DNA of 64,000 nt from Druceiella hillmani (taxonomy: Eukaryota > Arthropoda > Insecta > Lepidoptera > Hepialidae): NCBI GenBank assembly GCA_039881145.1, contig JAYKKI010000127.1, forward strand, positions 4,033,501 through 4,097,500. The letters run 5' to 3'. Position 1 is the stretch's first letter; each line of letters opens with the position of its first letter. The translations under genes were made by a program, and so were the position numbers. The notes under the pieces are model-generated. The model had not been told where the DNA came from. It saw nothing but the letters and a program-made list of their open reading frames with translations, and searched no databases. Shown one piece after another: positions 1 to 12,400 of the stretch.

Positions 1-282
1 GCGCTGGCTGATGTTTGTGCTTTGGTCTGTCTTGACTAACTGATGGGACCAACACCATATGGACAGCTTATTGTCTCGGTACGGTGTCAGGCCAGGTCAA
101 TAAGTGCCATTTCCAATTATTAACGAATGTATTTTTAACTAAATTTATTAAGTCAATCAAATATTTTATCAAAAATTAAGTTTTTCTAAAGATACAATTT
201 TTTGTATTGTAATATCTAATCTTTTAATGAGATAAAATTAGTAGGGCATTATGTTAATATAAATAATGAAAAATAAACTTAC
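1..282 (-). other. Hip1 intron 21 start and unassigned left edge
   Basis: The donor of exon 21 opens an intron here. A frame on the minus strand near 1-90 is open (YRDNKLSIWCWSHQLV...), but it does not resemble the expected HIP1 sequence and has no clear acceptor. I see no other feature. Confidence 0.4.
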
Positions 283-403
283 TATCAGCGACATCAACAT
301 CCGTAAGTGTAGCGGCCATACTAGCAAGGTGAGTGGCGAGCTGTGCGGTATGATGTGTGCTTGCAATGGTGGCGTGCGCAATCTCTGTCTCCGCTCCTTC
401 CAC
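283..403 (-). CDS. Hip1: Hip1 exon 21 (last exon visible)
   Basis: 121 nt, acceptor GTGCAG|GTG, donor A|GTAAGT (a strong site). It encodes VEGAETEIAHATIASTHHTA and on to MAATLTDVDVADS, an Ala/Thr-rich helical segment. It leaves one base, so the next exon must enter at codon position 2. The rest of the gene, including the THATCH domain and stop, is beyond position 1. Confidence 0.85.
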
Positions 404-3400
404 CTGCACCCACAAATAACATGTTTACAGAATTATAGTAACAAGAATTCGATGCAGGTCACTGCTGAAAACTGAATGAAGTATAGTGTTATAACAAAAT
501 GCAACCATTATACAAAATGCATAGACAAGAAATATATTTGTTTCTAAATCTTACAGCATTCAAAGGATAGAATCTCGCTTGTCTTTTATTCCATTTCTAC
601 CATATTTAAAGATTTGCTTGCTGACGGGTTTAGCTTACTCGCTGTTCTTACACATAAACATACCTCTGTCTAAGGATCGAAACTTTAGAATAAACTATAT
701 TTTAACAATAGGAAAACTTCCATAAATGTTTTTCGTCCATCCAAACTCATGTTAATATTTTGTATTATAATTTTTTCTATCTCTTTGTAACATATGTCTA
801 CAAACCAATTCCTTTAAACTTATTGTTATGGTTGACTGTAAGATATTGCTCCTATAACAATAAGTCCACCATATATACTTAACAATAAAGTTGATAAATA
901 AATAAACTGTATAAGCAATAACGTACTGGACTCCAAATACATTTAGAAAGCTGAAATAAACAAAACAGCAAAAACATTCCACAAATATATTAACCTTGTC
1001 CCTTGCGGCAAGCTGTAAGAATGAGTCGGAAGCAAGTTTGGCAGCCGACTCCGTATGTTCAATGGAGCTGCTCACATCCAGGTCGGCTGCCGACTTGGTG
1101 ATCAGCTCCAAGCAAGCCCGAGCTGCTGATTCCAATATGGCTGCACGATCTGTTTTATTATTAATTTATTATTGTTCTCCATTATAAAAGTTTCAACTTT
1201 TCATTTCTAAAAAAATGTAAAACCTCTTAAATATATCTATAGTATTTCTAACCATTTAAATATATCAATATGATATTTCACAATACAAATCAATATTATA
1301 TTTCACAATACCTTTCACAGGCGTAAGACAAAATATTTTCTTTTATTGTTCATTAGTTATAAACTATTTCACTTACAACAATTCTTAGTATTTATCCCCA
1401 GGTACACAGCATGTATAATATAATAATTGTAGACAAATTATAACTTCAAAAAAAAAATTAAAAACGGCTTTGCATTTTACTCAAAACAGTTTTTTTTCAA
1501 AGATACCCACATCCCCATTCTTAATAAATCACGGAAATTAAATTATACATAATTACTCAGTTTTCAACCAAAGCACTACATATTGTGTTTCAGTTTTAAA
1601 CATTAATTTGTGAGCCAGAAATATCTGACACATAAAAGAACAGATACAATAGGTCCCAAAAATTAAGGTTTCATTTCGACACAACAGTTCGGTTCTATTC
1701 AAACCATTTGTGTATGAGAAACTAAGAAGCTAAAAAAAAAGAAAAATTTAAGAAAAAAAAGAGTGGAATGGAATAAAATCCAAAACTAAATAAAAATTAA
1801 AACCTGATAAAAAATAAACATCAATAAACAAGTTAAGAGGTGGCTAATTAGAAAATTCAGTAGGGCATGATTCTAAAAAATCTAGGTGCTAGGTTTCATT
1901 TTGGTGGCCATCCCCTTTCAACTATGGAAATGATGTCAAAATTAACAGTTGCGTTTGACTCACTAGAGCAAGATCATTTCTTAGAATACAAAGATAAAAT
2001 TGAACTATGCAATAAAGTTAAAACAAAATTAACCAATTTTAAGGGACTTGAATCATTATATTTAGCCAAAAATTTTCATGTGTAACATTGTGTTTTAAAC
2101 ATTAGTCAGTCAGAGCATAACCTAATGTAGGCCAGTCACACATAAAACTGTAACAAAGTCCTCATGACCGTAATAATAATTAAGCCGTGTCTAATGAAGT
2201 TACAGTTTTCGCAAAAATATTTCAAATTTCTATTGATTTTGAAAATTGTGTGCAGAAGAGCAAAATTATTTTATAAAATAATAACAAAGAGGTTGATTTT
2301 AAAGCCAAATTGTGCTTGTTTGGAAGAAGCTCGAAGATTTGCAAGACAGGTGAACAATTTTCTGTCAATACTGTTCAATCAAACATTTAGCAAAAAATAA
2401 AAAAAATTTAACACCAAAACCAATTGGGAATGCTAATGGGAATAGTCTAATTTGGAAGGTTTTATCTGAACAAAATATCACACTTGTTAACGTGAACTCT
2501 GCTCCTGGATGAAAAATAAGCAGTGAATGGATAACCTTCACGCCTCATGTCAATTCGATTGGGACACAAACTAAAATTACTGGTGCTTGAAAAAGCTCAA
2601 AAATTTATAGCATTTATAAATAGCTTGATTCCTGTCGAGTATGTAGGTCGGTATAAAGCTGGGTTACAATATATTAAGCCCAGACTGATTTTCTCATCAA
2701 TTCGTTCCTGGTGTTAAAAGAAAGATGAAAGAATTAAAACTGCCACCAATATCTTTATTGCTGTTCAATAATGCCACTTTCCAGGCAAATGCAGATTTGT
2801 CTATTGATGATGAACAAATTTCTGTACTGTTTCTTCTTCCAAACTTTACTCCACTTTCACGGCCAATGTATCAGAATGTCATCCAAACAGTAAAAATTGT
2901 TTATTGGAAATACTGTTTTTGAAGCGTTTTGGAGAAACATTTTAAGCGTCTTCAAAAAACTGATTTACGTGTTATAATGTATGTATTGGCACAAAGTTGG
3001 AAGATCAGTCATATTTCAAAGCGAGTTCATGAATGGATGAAATGATGAAAACTCCAACATGAATGAGAACCGCAATATGAATGAGAACTTCAATTCCGAA
3101 TTTGACAGTGCAGTTTAATTACCTCTAACTGAATATTTCAAGTTTATAATTAGCAGACAATTTAAATAATTCAGTTTTGGGAATGGATAGCCAAAAATTA
3201 TAAAAATGACGAATATGAGAACACGAATGATAATAAAATTGTGGTGAGTATTCTAATCATAAAATGAGTACATTACATAAATCTTAAAATGAGTAAATCA
3301 CAGAAGAAGATGAGAGTCTTCAAACAAATATTAAACACATAAATGCTATACCAAGTTTTAATACTTGCCTGGAATGAGCAATTAAGAACAATGTGGAATC

Positions 3401-6400
3401 GTATAGAATACCAGAAAAAAGCCAATACTAAATTATTTATTTTTTTTTTACATAATTAATATATTTAATAAAAAATAACTTTACTGTGTATCTACAAACG
3501 CGTATGTCTGTAAGTGCTGTAATTTATATATACATATGAAACTTAATAAACTAATTTTGTAAACATTATTTTATTTTACATACTTCTTATTCCAGTAAAT
3601 CAAAGTTTCATTAAACCCAATAGTATTGATTTTTGTTAATTCAGATTACTGTCTATAAATGTAATGTAACTAGCTATTTGTTAATAAAAATAAAATTGTT
3701 TAGTTTGAAAGAAAGTAAACTCTCAGCACAGCGAAATCATGTTACCAATTACACCAATGAATATGAATTATGAGTCTGGATTCTGCATATCTTATTTTTA
3801 TTTCTCTTAAATTACTAATTAAAGATAAAATCATTTTATCTGAAAAAGTTGGCTTTTGTTAACAAAATTTTTATTTGTAAACAAAATTTATGATTCTAAT
3901 TTTTACTTTTGTCTGTTTTCAACGTTTATTATATGCAAAAATAAAACGAATTTTGTTGCAAATTTCGAAAAATTAAAACAATTAACTAAAATAATAGATT
4001 ATATCAAAACAGTTTAGAAATGAACATATTATGTGTTTCTTCTACTATAACACATACATTCTCCAATTAGCACCCAAATGTAATTGCGCATCATACTCAA
4101 TGAGAGTATGATGCGCAATTACTATTGCCCCTGATAATGACTTTGACTAAAGTGGTTGAAATAAGCTCTTTGTTATTCTCAGTTCTGTTGTTTCCAAAAA
4201 AAACTAAGAAGCGAGTGTTGTCAAGTTAGTGAATGTTGAGTAGCTGTAGAAATTCATCACTGGTCGTTCATTATTTTCTTTATTTTTAGTCCGAGGAACA
4301 CAAAAACAGCAGAGTAAGTCTGCCTCATGTTCACTATTTTTCAAAGCCTTTTTTAAAATTAATATGACTAAAACTGACTACAAAACCATGTGAATGAAAT
4401 GCGACTTGCGTTTCTGCCGCTCAAACCCACCCTTCTTAACGAAAACCCGCTTCTTCTTACGTGATCATACAAAAAGTTGAATATATATTTATCATTGTCA
4501 AAGGCGTAAGAGTAAAGTTTTTTGAAAATAAATGATAGTTTTGATTATTTTAGATATTAAGAGACATTAATATCTCCATCTTTGAACAAAACTTGAAATA
4601 CAAGTAGAGTTAAAAAATCCAGCCAACAATATCATTCACTTCACAGCCACTGTATGTCGACGGACAAAAAGTGATAAAAACGAATAAACCAGTCCCTGTA
4701 GGAATTATTTTTCTCTTTTTATTATTAAATAACTGTTTTAACCAATGTTAGAGATGTGCAATGTCCTTGAATCTTTCCTGGATCGCATAATAATCCTAAT
4801 CGATTTTGAGAATATTCAACTGAAAACAATTTTAAGATTTACCAGCAGCAAAAGCTAAGTCAAAAAAAACTGCTAAATAGTAATAGTAGTGTGCAAAAAG
4901 TTACACTATCTACAATAGGGTGTAAATATCAATATTCCTTTAAGAATGCTGCGTGCGAAAAAGATAATTCAACTATTCTTTTACACACATTAAAGTAACC
5001 CGTATAAATCTCTGCAAGCCTAGTGTACATCGGCATGTCACAATTTTTGCAGTTCCAGCTTCTGCAGTACGTTTGAGGAATAATCGCAAAGAAAATTTAG
5101 AGCAACGTCTGAATATTGAATCATGCGGGACATACATTTTACACATATAGATTTTAAAAGTAAAAGTAAAATTACACTCACATTTCTGTAATTCCTCTTG
5201 AGCCCTTTGCGCATCTGCCTTAGACTTGCCGAGTTCCTCCTCCAAGCTATGGTTGTGCTGTAACAGATCCTGCAATTCACACTCCACTGTCAGTCTCTCA
5301 TTCTCATTACGGTTCAAGCGCTCCTCCAAAGACTATACACAGGCCAGCATGGCAGACATGCACATTCATAAATATTTCAAATGCAGCCAATAGTATACAA
5401 TGCAGGCGGTCGAGAGTTCAAGTATTAAAATAAAATAAGAAAGAAAGATCAAACCGTAGTATTCCGTAATATCCACATGTCCCAGAAGCGATCCATTGTT
5501 GGAAGTTCCATGACCGAGACGATAAAAGAAGGAAAAGAAAAAGAAAACATGCAATTACTAAAGGAAATATTTTACACAAACATAAATGTACAAATATACA
5601 TTCAATAATAAGCCTTACCCCTAATACTGAACAAATTGTTTTACAATTTTCCATAACTAATCAATTATTTTGCATATAATAAAAAATGTGCGAGGCTAGC
5701 TAGCTACCATATAATGTACGCAATAATTTTTTAACAATACATATTAAAAGAACATATTTACTTTACATGATCGATATTCCTTTACTTTTCAATTAACGTG
5801 CCTAAATTTTGATCTAATCTAGTCGTATACTCATAACCATTAAATTTTAATAAAACCTCAAATCAAAATGCTAATCTACCAAGATTCATCACTGAAGAAT
5901 ACATATAGCTTTGCCTAAAACTTGAATCTCCTCTTTAGGTAATTCTTAAAATATCATCAACTGACATTGACTAATCTTGTTTTTTTCTAATTTTGGCTTA
6001 TCATAAAAAGCTTATTCTTCACATAAAACTTCAACAAACCAAAGTATAGGTAAATGAAAAGAAGCAATATTGTAAACCTTTCAAAAGAATACCTGAATGT
6101 AACCTCACACTGAGCTGAACTAAGAACATATGGGACAACACAGGACGCACATTATCTCAATGCAACTGAACGAACCTTCCTCTCGCTCTCACAGAATGCA
6201 ATGTCCGCCCTCAACGTAGTGATGACACCGGCACTCTCATCTGTAGCTTGTTCGTGTTTCATTTTCAAATCCAACAACTCCAGTTGAACTGAATCCAGTT
6301 TATTTTGAAATTCAGATGTCTCTCTCTTCGCCTGCGATAATTCAACTTCCACTTTCCCTTTTTCTTTCTCTGAATTTTCAATGCATGCACTTTTTAAATT

Positions 6401-9400
6401 TACTTCTCTGTCTAGTGCGGCAAGTTTATCCATATACTTCTCTTCTATTTCCTGATTGAATATTTTTATAATCAATTAGACACAGTTGTTGTTGGATATC
6501 ACAAATCTCAATAAGTCATTAAAGCAACAAAAAGCAATTGCATGTGCAACAAAAGCATCACACTGCTGCACTCTGTGCAATTTTCCAATTTATGTATATT
6601 TTTCATACTTACTATTTAGTGAACGTACAAAACTTGAATGTATAATTTTTTCATCTCAAATATTGCATATATATATTTGCACGTCCTAAATAAATATATC
6701 TAATAAAGGACAGTGAAACCAGACATGGTGAAATGGTGCAACCAGATGAAATTCTCGTAGCAAAATTACAGAATATTAAATGATCCATTATTATATTTAT
6801 ACCTTCCAAGCGACGAGTTTAACAATCCCTTTAATGTATGTTCTAACCACCGAATAAAAAATGTTACATAGAAACTTTTAAACCTAATGTGTGTATTATT
6901 CTCTGCCACTTATATCTCAATGTGGTTCAAAAACCATAGTGCTGCCATTATAGCTAAGTGTAAATGTTCCACATGCAGATTGAACCCAAGTGTATACCCC
7001 AAGATGAGAATGTTGCACAAGTGGCAAGTCTATACAGTGAAGCGCACACACACACTCAAACTCTGAAATGTGAAAACACAAACCTTCTTCTCGCGCTCAT
7101 ACAATACTACTTCCTCTTTTAAGCTCTTAATGAGACCGTCCTTCTCGAGTATGTCCTGTTCGTGTTCAAGTTTCAAATCTTCCAACTCATGCTCCACATA
7201 GTCCACCTTCCCCTGCATAGCAGCTGCGTCTTCTTCAGCCACACGCTTAGCCTCAAGCAAATCACCCTTTATAGATTCTAATTCCTCGTCCACGTTTCGC
7301 TTTTCTGTTTTAGCACTCTCTACTTCCAATTGTTTACTCAGAACATCATTCTCTAACGCAGTAATTTTATCCTCATAAGATTTTAAAGATTCCTGGTGAA
7401 CGAATTAATTACTGTAATCACTTTTCAGTTTTGCTAGATAATTCAATAAAATTTTACTGACACAGCCTGTGTCAGTAAAATTTTATTGTCCTTGTGGTTC
7501 AACAAATTTTAAGATAATAGGACAAAGGCAAATACAATGAAGATGAAATTCAGAAATATTTCAAAAGTATTTATAATATTTTTATAACCTTCGTACTTAT
7601 AGTATGATATGAGTCATATGATAGATTAAAAACAAACATATTTGTTTCAAACAGACACCCAAGATGACACACAGATCAAATGCCATTTCACAAACCTTTT
7701 TATTATTTTCTGTATTGGCAACTTCGTCTCTTAATTTGACAATAATGTTTTCCTTCTCTGCAATCGAGGCTTCGCATTCCACTTTAATATTTATCAATTC
7801 CTTCTCCATGGTTGAAATTTTTTCTCTTAGAGTTGACATATTTTCTTCAGCATTATTTTTAGCCTCATCCAGCTCAGTGACAGCCATAAAAAGATCGTCC
7901 TCCAGTTTCCCTTTCTCAGAAGAAACTACATCAAGTTGAGCATTTTGCCGGCCCAATTCGGCCTCCAACGATACAATCTTTTCTTCATATGCGGCAATGG
8001 TTACCTAGTGCATTCCACATACATATCAAATAATGAAATTATAAGAAACAAACCACTACCCTTAATTTAAAAAAGAAGCCGAAAGTTGTCACAAATTATT
8101 AATGTGCAAGCAACAGATCACAAACACATACCAGTGCTATTTCAAACATTAGATTACTGCATCAATATTGTAATACGGAGACAGAATTGGTTGAACCAAA
8201 ATAAAATGACTTAAATCCCAACAACAAATTGATAATGACTTAAATCCCACATGAGAAACATACGAACAGCCTAAACATTCCCATTACAGAGTAAGATGAG
8301 GTGATACAGGGAAAACTTTTAGCCTGGATACATTTTCTATCTTGGCTGGTAAATTAAATAAAAAATCAATGAATTACAATTACATGAAAGAAAACCTGGA
8401 GGTGAGACACAAACCTCTGAACAAATTCAATAAATTTATTCTTTTTTAGTTCACATATAAAATCATAAACATTTGACTTGAGACACATAAATTTAAAATC
8501 AAAGCATGTTTGCACATGCCTTTACAACTTGAATAACAATACAGTACAAAACGATGAACACACACCAAGTAAAACTACAATATCACCATAATAATTATCT
8601 GTGCCAACCTTCTTATCTTCAACATACGTTTCAACGTCAGATTTTAACTTTGCGTTTTCAACCAAATCCTCATTATGTTGAACCCTCAATTCAGCCAGTT
8701 GCTTTTCAACATTACTCAAGTTAATTTGAAGGGAAGATACGTCATCACTTGCAGTACTCCTCGCCACTTCCAAATCTATCTTTACTCCCTCTAATTCAAC
8801 TTCTCCCCTTTTTATTTTGGCATTAGACGTCTCCAAACGTGCTTGCATGTCATTTATCTCAGTCTTTAAACATATAATGTTTTCATCGTAAGTATCCATC
8901 ATGACCTGGTGATTCAATGTACTGTTTCAAGAAATGCTAATGAATACTAACTAAGCGACTTTGTACCATCCCATAAGTAAACCAAACAATACATAACAAA
9001 CTTTGCAAATAAACGCAATAACAAAGTGCTGCTACAACTATAAAGCAATTCAGTCTAGGCTAACTTTAACAGTGCACAAAATTTACAAAAGCTGCGTAAC
9101 TAAGGACTAAAAGAATTGCCATAAGAAACATAAAACGTGACAAAACAATTTAATTAAAATAACAATAGAATAAAATGGTATTTTATTATTTATAGACTTT
9201 TTACAAGATGTAAGTAAGCATATAAATGTGAAATACATAACTTCCCATGCTCAATTTCAGGCCTTCATGCGCTTAAAATTATAAATACCTTAAATAGATA
9301 TATTTAAAGATTGTAACTACAAATTTAAAAGCATAGATACGAAGTGATATCTTTTTCTTATAAAAAACTATGTAAATACTTGACAACATTACAGATAAAT

Positions 9401-12400
9401 AACTCCCTACAAACAGAACAAATTATATAGAAATATTTATATACAAATTTATACATAGAATTATTTTGAAGTTGTATAAAGGCAGAAATTGAAAGTAGCA
9501 ACAAAGAACAGTCAATACAATCATGACGAGACACAATACTTTCAATCTTGGCGAACCTTCTTTTCATCTAAATGAGCTTTTATATCAGCTGTTAATTTAT
9601 CAATCAGCGCCTCCTTCTCGCTCGATGCCACGTCGAAATCGACCCGCAAATTTGCTAATTGTTTTTCGAGATCGCTTATGATAGTCTGCAACGATGAGAC
9701 ATCTTCACCAGCTTTACTCCTTGCAACCTCCAGATCCTTTTTAACTGCCTCCAGTTCACTTTCGATTACCTTTGTATTGCCATTTGACTTTTCCACCAGT
9801 GACTTCAGATTAGCAATTACACTTTCAAAACATGTTATTTTTTCATTGTACTCGTCATTAGTCACCTGGTGATTTAATTCATAAATGTGAACTCTTAAAT
9901 CATAAAGTCTGAAACGAGCTAAAACTTGGCGGCAAATACTCAAGTATTCTATATCTACGTCTAGTAAATTAATAGTACACACTTCAAGTACTGTCAATGA
10001 TAGATCACAAAATCAATTAAGTTATACAAATTACATTGTGACTACATTCAGTAAAATAACAATTTTGTAGCTGGCCAGCATTACAGCATGTCTAAAAGAC
10101 CCAAAGCTACATATTATGCAGACCATTAGAGCATGTCTAAAAGACCCAAAGCTACATTATGTAGTAAGAGCATAGCGCATAAGAACAGCCAATTCATTCC
10201 ATAAAAAAGAGTTCAATGCATATTTACACACTCACACATTAATATTAGCAAAAAGTCAGTAAATCGTCAAACAAATTGTGTACGCGTGTATTTGTTTGTG
10301 TATCTGTGATTTCCCAACTATAACCCATACTACTTGTATTTCATCACATACCTTTACCATACTGAGCTGTACTCAAAAAGATGTATAATATTACAGTCTG
10401 AAACTATTTTAACAATTTCCATAAGCATATTATGATATGTGTGTGCATAGGCGGATTAGGCGGATTTGGTGCAGAGGCGGATTTTTCTGGGGGGGGGGGG
10501 GGGGCACGTGCCCTCGTACCACCCCCCCCCCCCAGAAGTCCCACAATAATCTATTTATTTTGTTTAGTTCTCGCAAGTTACAAAACAATATACGTAAAAA
10601 TTCCATAAAAATCCTAATCCAAATTCCATACAATCATTTTTTAACGATGAAAAGCGCGTTTGCGTGTGCGAAATTATAGAATAAATAATACCGGTACTAG
10701 TACCCATAGCTACTACATATGTACTCTACAGTTTTGAGTTGCACGCGTGTCTGTGAGTGAGCGATCGGCAAGAGTTTTTTCCTGCTAATTTACTTCAACT
10801 GACGCTCGTTGCCAAATTGGTTGTGCCTCGCCCCAAAAAAAAATCTGTATCCGCCCTTGTGTGTGTGGATATGAATGTATGCATTATGTAATACTTAGTA
10901 ATATTTACACTCAGTAAATATGTATGTACACTGCCAGTCAAAAGTTTGTGGCCCCTAGTACAATGTAGTAATTCATATATTAAAAGTGACCTATATCTTT
11001 AAATAACTACTTTACCAGAAGGACCTTTAAATTAGTTACTATTGTTAGTTTTCAAACAATTACATGCAGGCTGAATAAAAAAATCATTAAAAGTAAAGGT
11101 GGATTTTTTTATGAAGTCAGTTTAGAACATTTTTCATGTAAATGTGTATAATTATAATTTTCTATGATAAATATTGTTGATTTTACTTTGAACGTTCTAA
11201 TTACCGAAGTGAAATATATAACAATTACAACAGGGCTTCTTGTCTCACAAAGTTTGCATGTTCTTTAATATTCATATCATTCATACAAAAGTACAAGTAT
11301 GTTTGTTCATTTATTTTTAAAGATTAACATCTTTAAAACAAATATTACTGCCAATTAAAATAAATGGGATTACCCTTTTATTTTAACTGTGTCAAATTCA
11401 ATTAAGTGAATTTGCTGTTCTTAAGCTGTAAAATCTATGCAATATTGATTTGCAACCCATGCAAGTTTTACTAAAGTACACATGCAAAATATTTATAAGT
11501 AAACGAAATACATACAACATTTAATCAAAGTTATAAATACTAAAAAAATTAAATGAATATACTGTCTTCATACCTCTTTAACACTTCATTGACTTTGCAA
11601 CAACTTCGGAAACTTTAAAATAAAATTAAACTGAATGCCGCATAACAATCCACAAAACAGTTAGATTGCTATAATGTGTAAAACCAAAAAAAAACAAAGT
11701 GAAAACATACCTTCTTTTCATTCTCATATGTCTCCACATCAGCTGACAATTTGGCGATTACACCATCCTTGTCCGAAACAGTTTTCCCATACACCAACTT
11801 CAAATCCGCCAATTCCTTTTCCACAGTGCTCAGTTTAACTTGCAACGCCGCCATACCTTCACCTGATCTACTTCTTTCAACTTTTAGTTCTTCCTGACAC
11901 GACTCGAGATAACACTCAACTTTTGCTTTATCGTTCTGTAAATCAGCAACTTGGTTTTCCATTTCGAGGACTTCAGCCTGAAGTGAGGCGATCTTGTCTT
12001 CGTTAGTTTTCAGAGCGTTTCCATGGTCAGCACTGAGTGTTGCCATTGAGATCTTCAGTGCCTCGAGCTCTACTTCTCGTGCCTTTGACATTTCGAGTTC
12101 AGTTCGCAACTGTGCGAGCTCAGTCCGAGCGGCCTCCAATTCCGCATTAATTGTATCAGCAGTAGACGCACTCTGCTGTAAAGTATCCACTTCCCTATGT
12201 CCGATGTAGATAATTTAATTAATGTCAATCAGTTCAGTTTATTTTTACTCAAATCGTAAAGCAACAAAATGTACAGGAAGTCACACCAAATGATAAAAAG
12301 CTGCTATTATGCATTTCAATCAATGAAGCATTATTTAAAATTACCAATAATGCAACGTGTTTGGTAAACACCATGACAATTTCACCAAAAACTTAAAATA

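Larger units (their letters stand above)
1150..5181 (-). other. Hip1 intron 19
   Basis: 4.0-kb intron holding a decayed plus-strand pogo/jerky-type transposase (about 2290-3050) and an 18-bp perfect hairpin at 4081-4121. At 1308-1325 a 'tttcacaggcgtaa' motif also occurs at the head of the minisatellite near 45072. The rest is unremarkable AT-rich DNA. Confidence 0.75.

Noticed and set aside
266..475. Plus-strand open frame opposite Hip1 exon 21
   Set aside because: Antisense shadow; the minus strand has matching splice sites and continues the Hip1 frame.
1867..2085. Open frame MILKNLGARFHFGGH... as a host gene
   Set aside because: No homology I can name; it lies just upstream of a pogo/jerky remnant in an intron, so it is treated as possible transposon debris rather than a gene.
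7664..7939. 91-codon plus-strand frame in the Hip1 exon 16 region
   Set aside because: Shadow of the minus-strand coiled-coil exon; its low-complexity Ser/Thr/Leu composition is what the reverse of such an exon gives.
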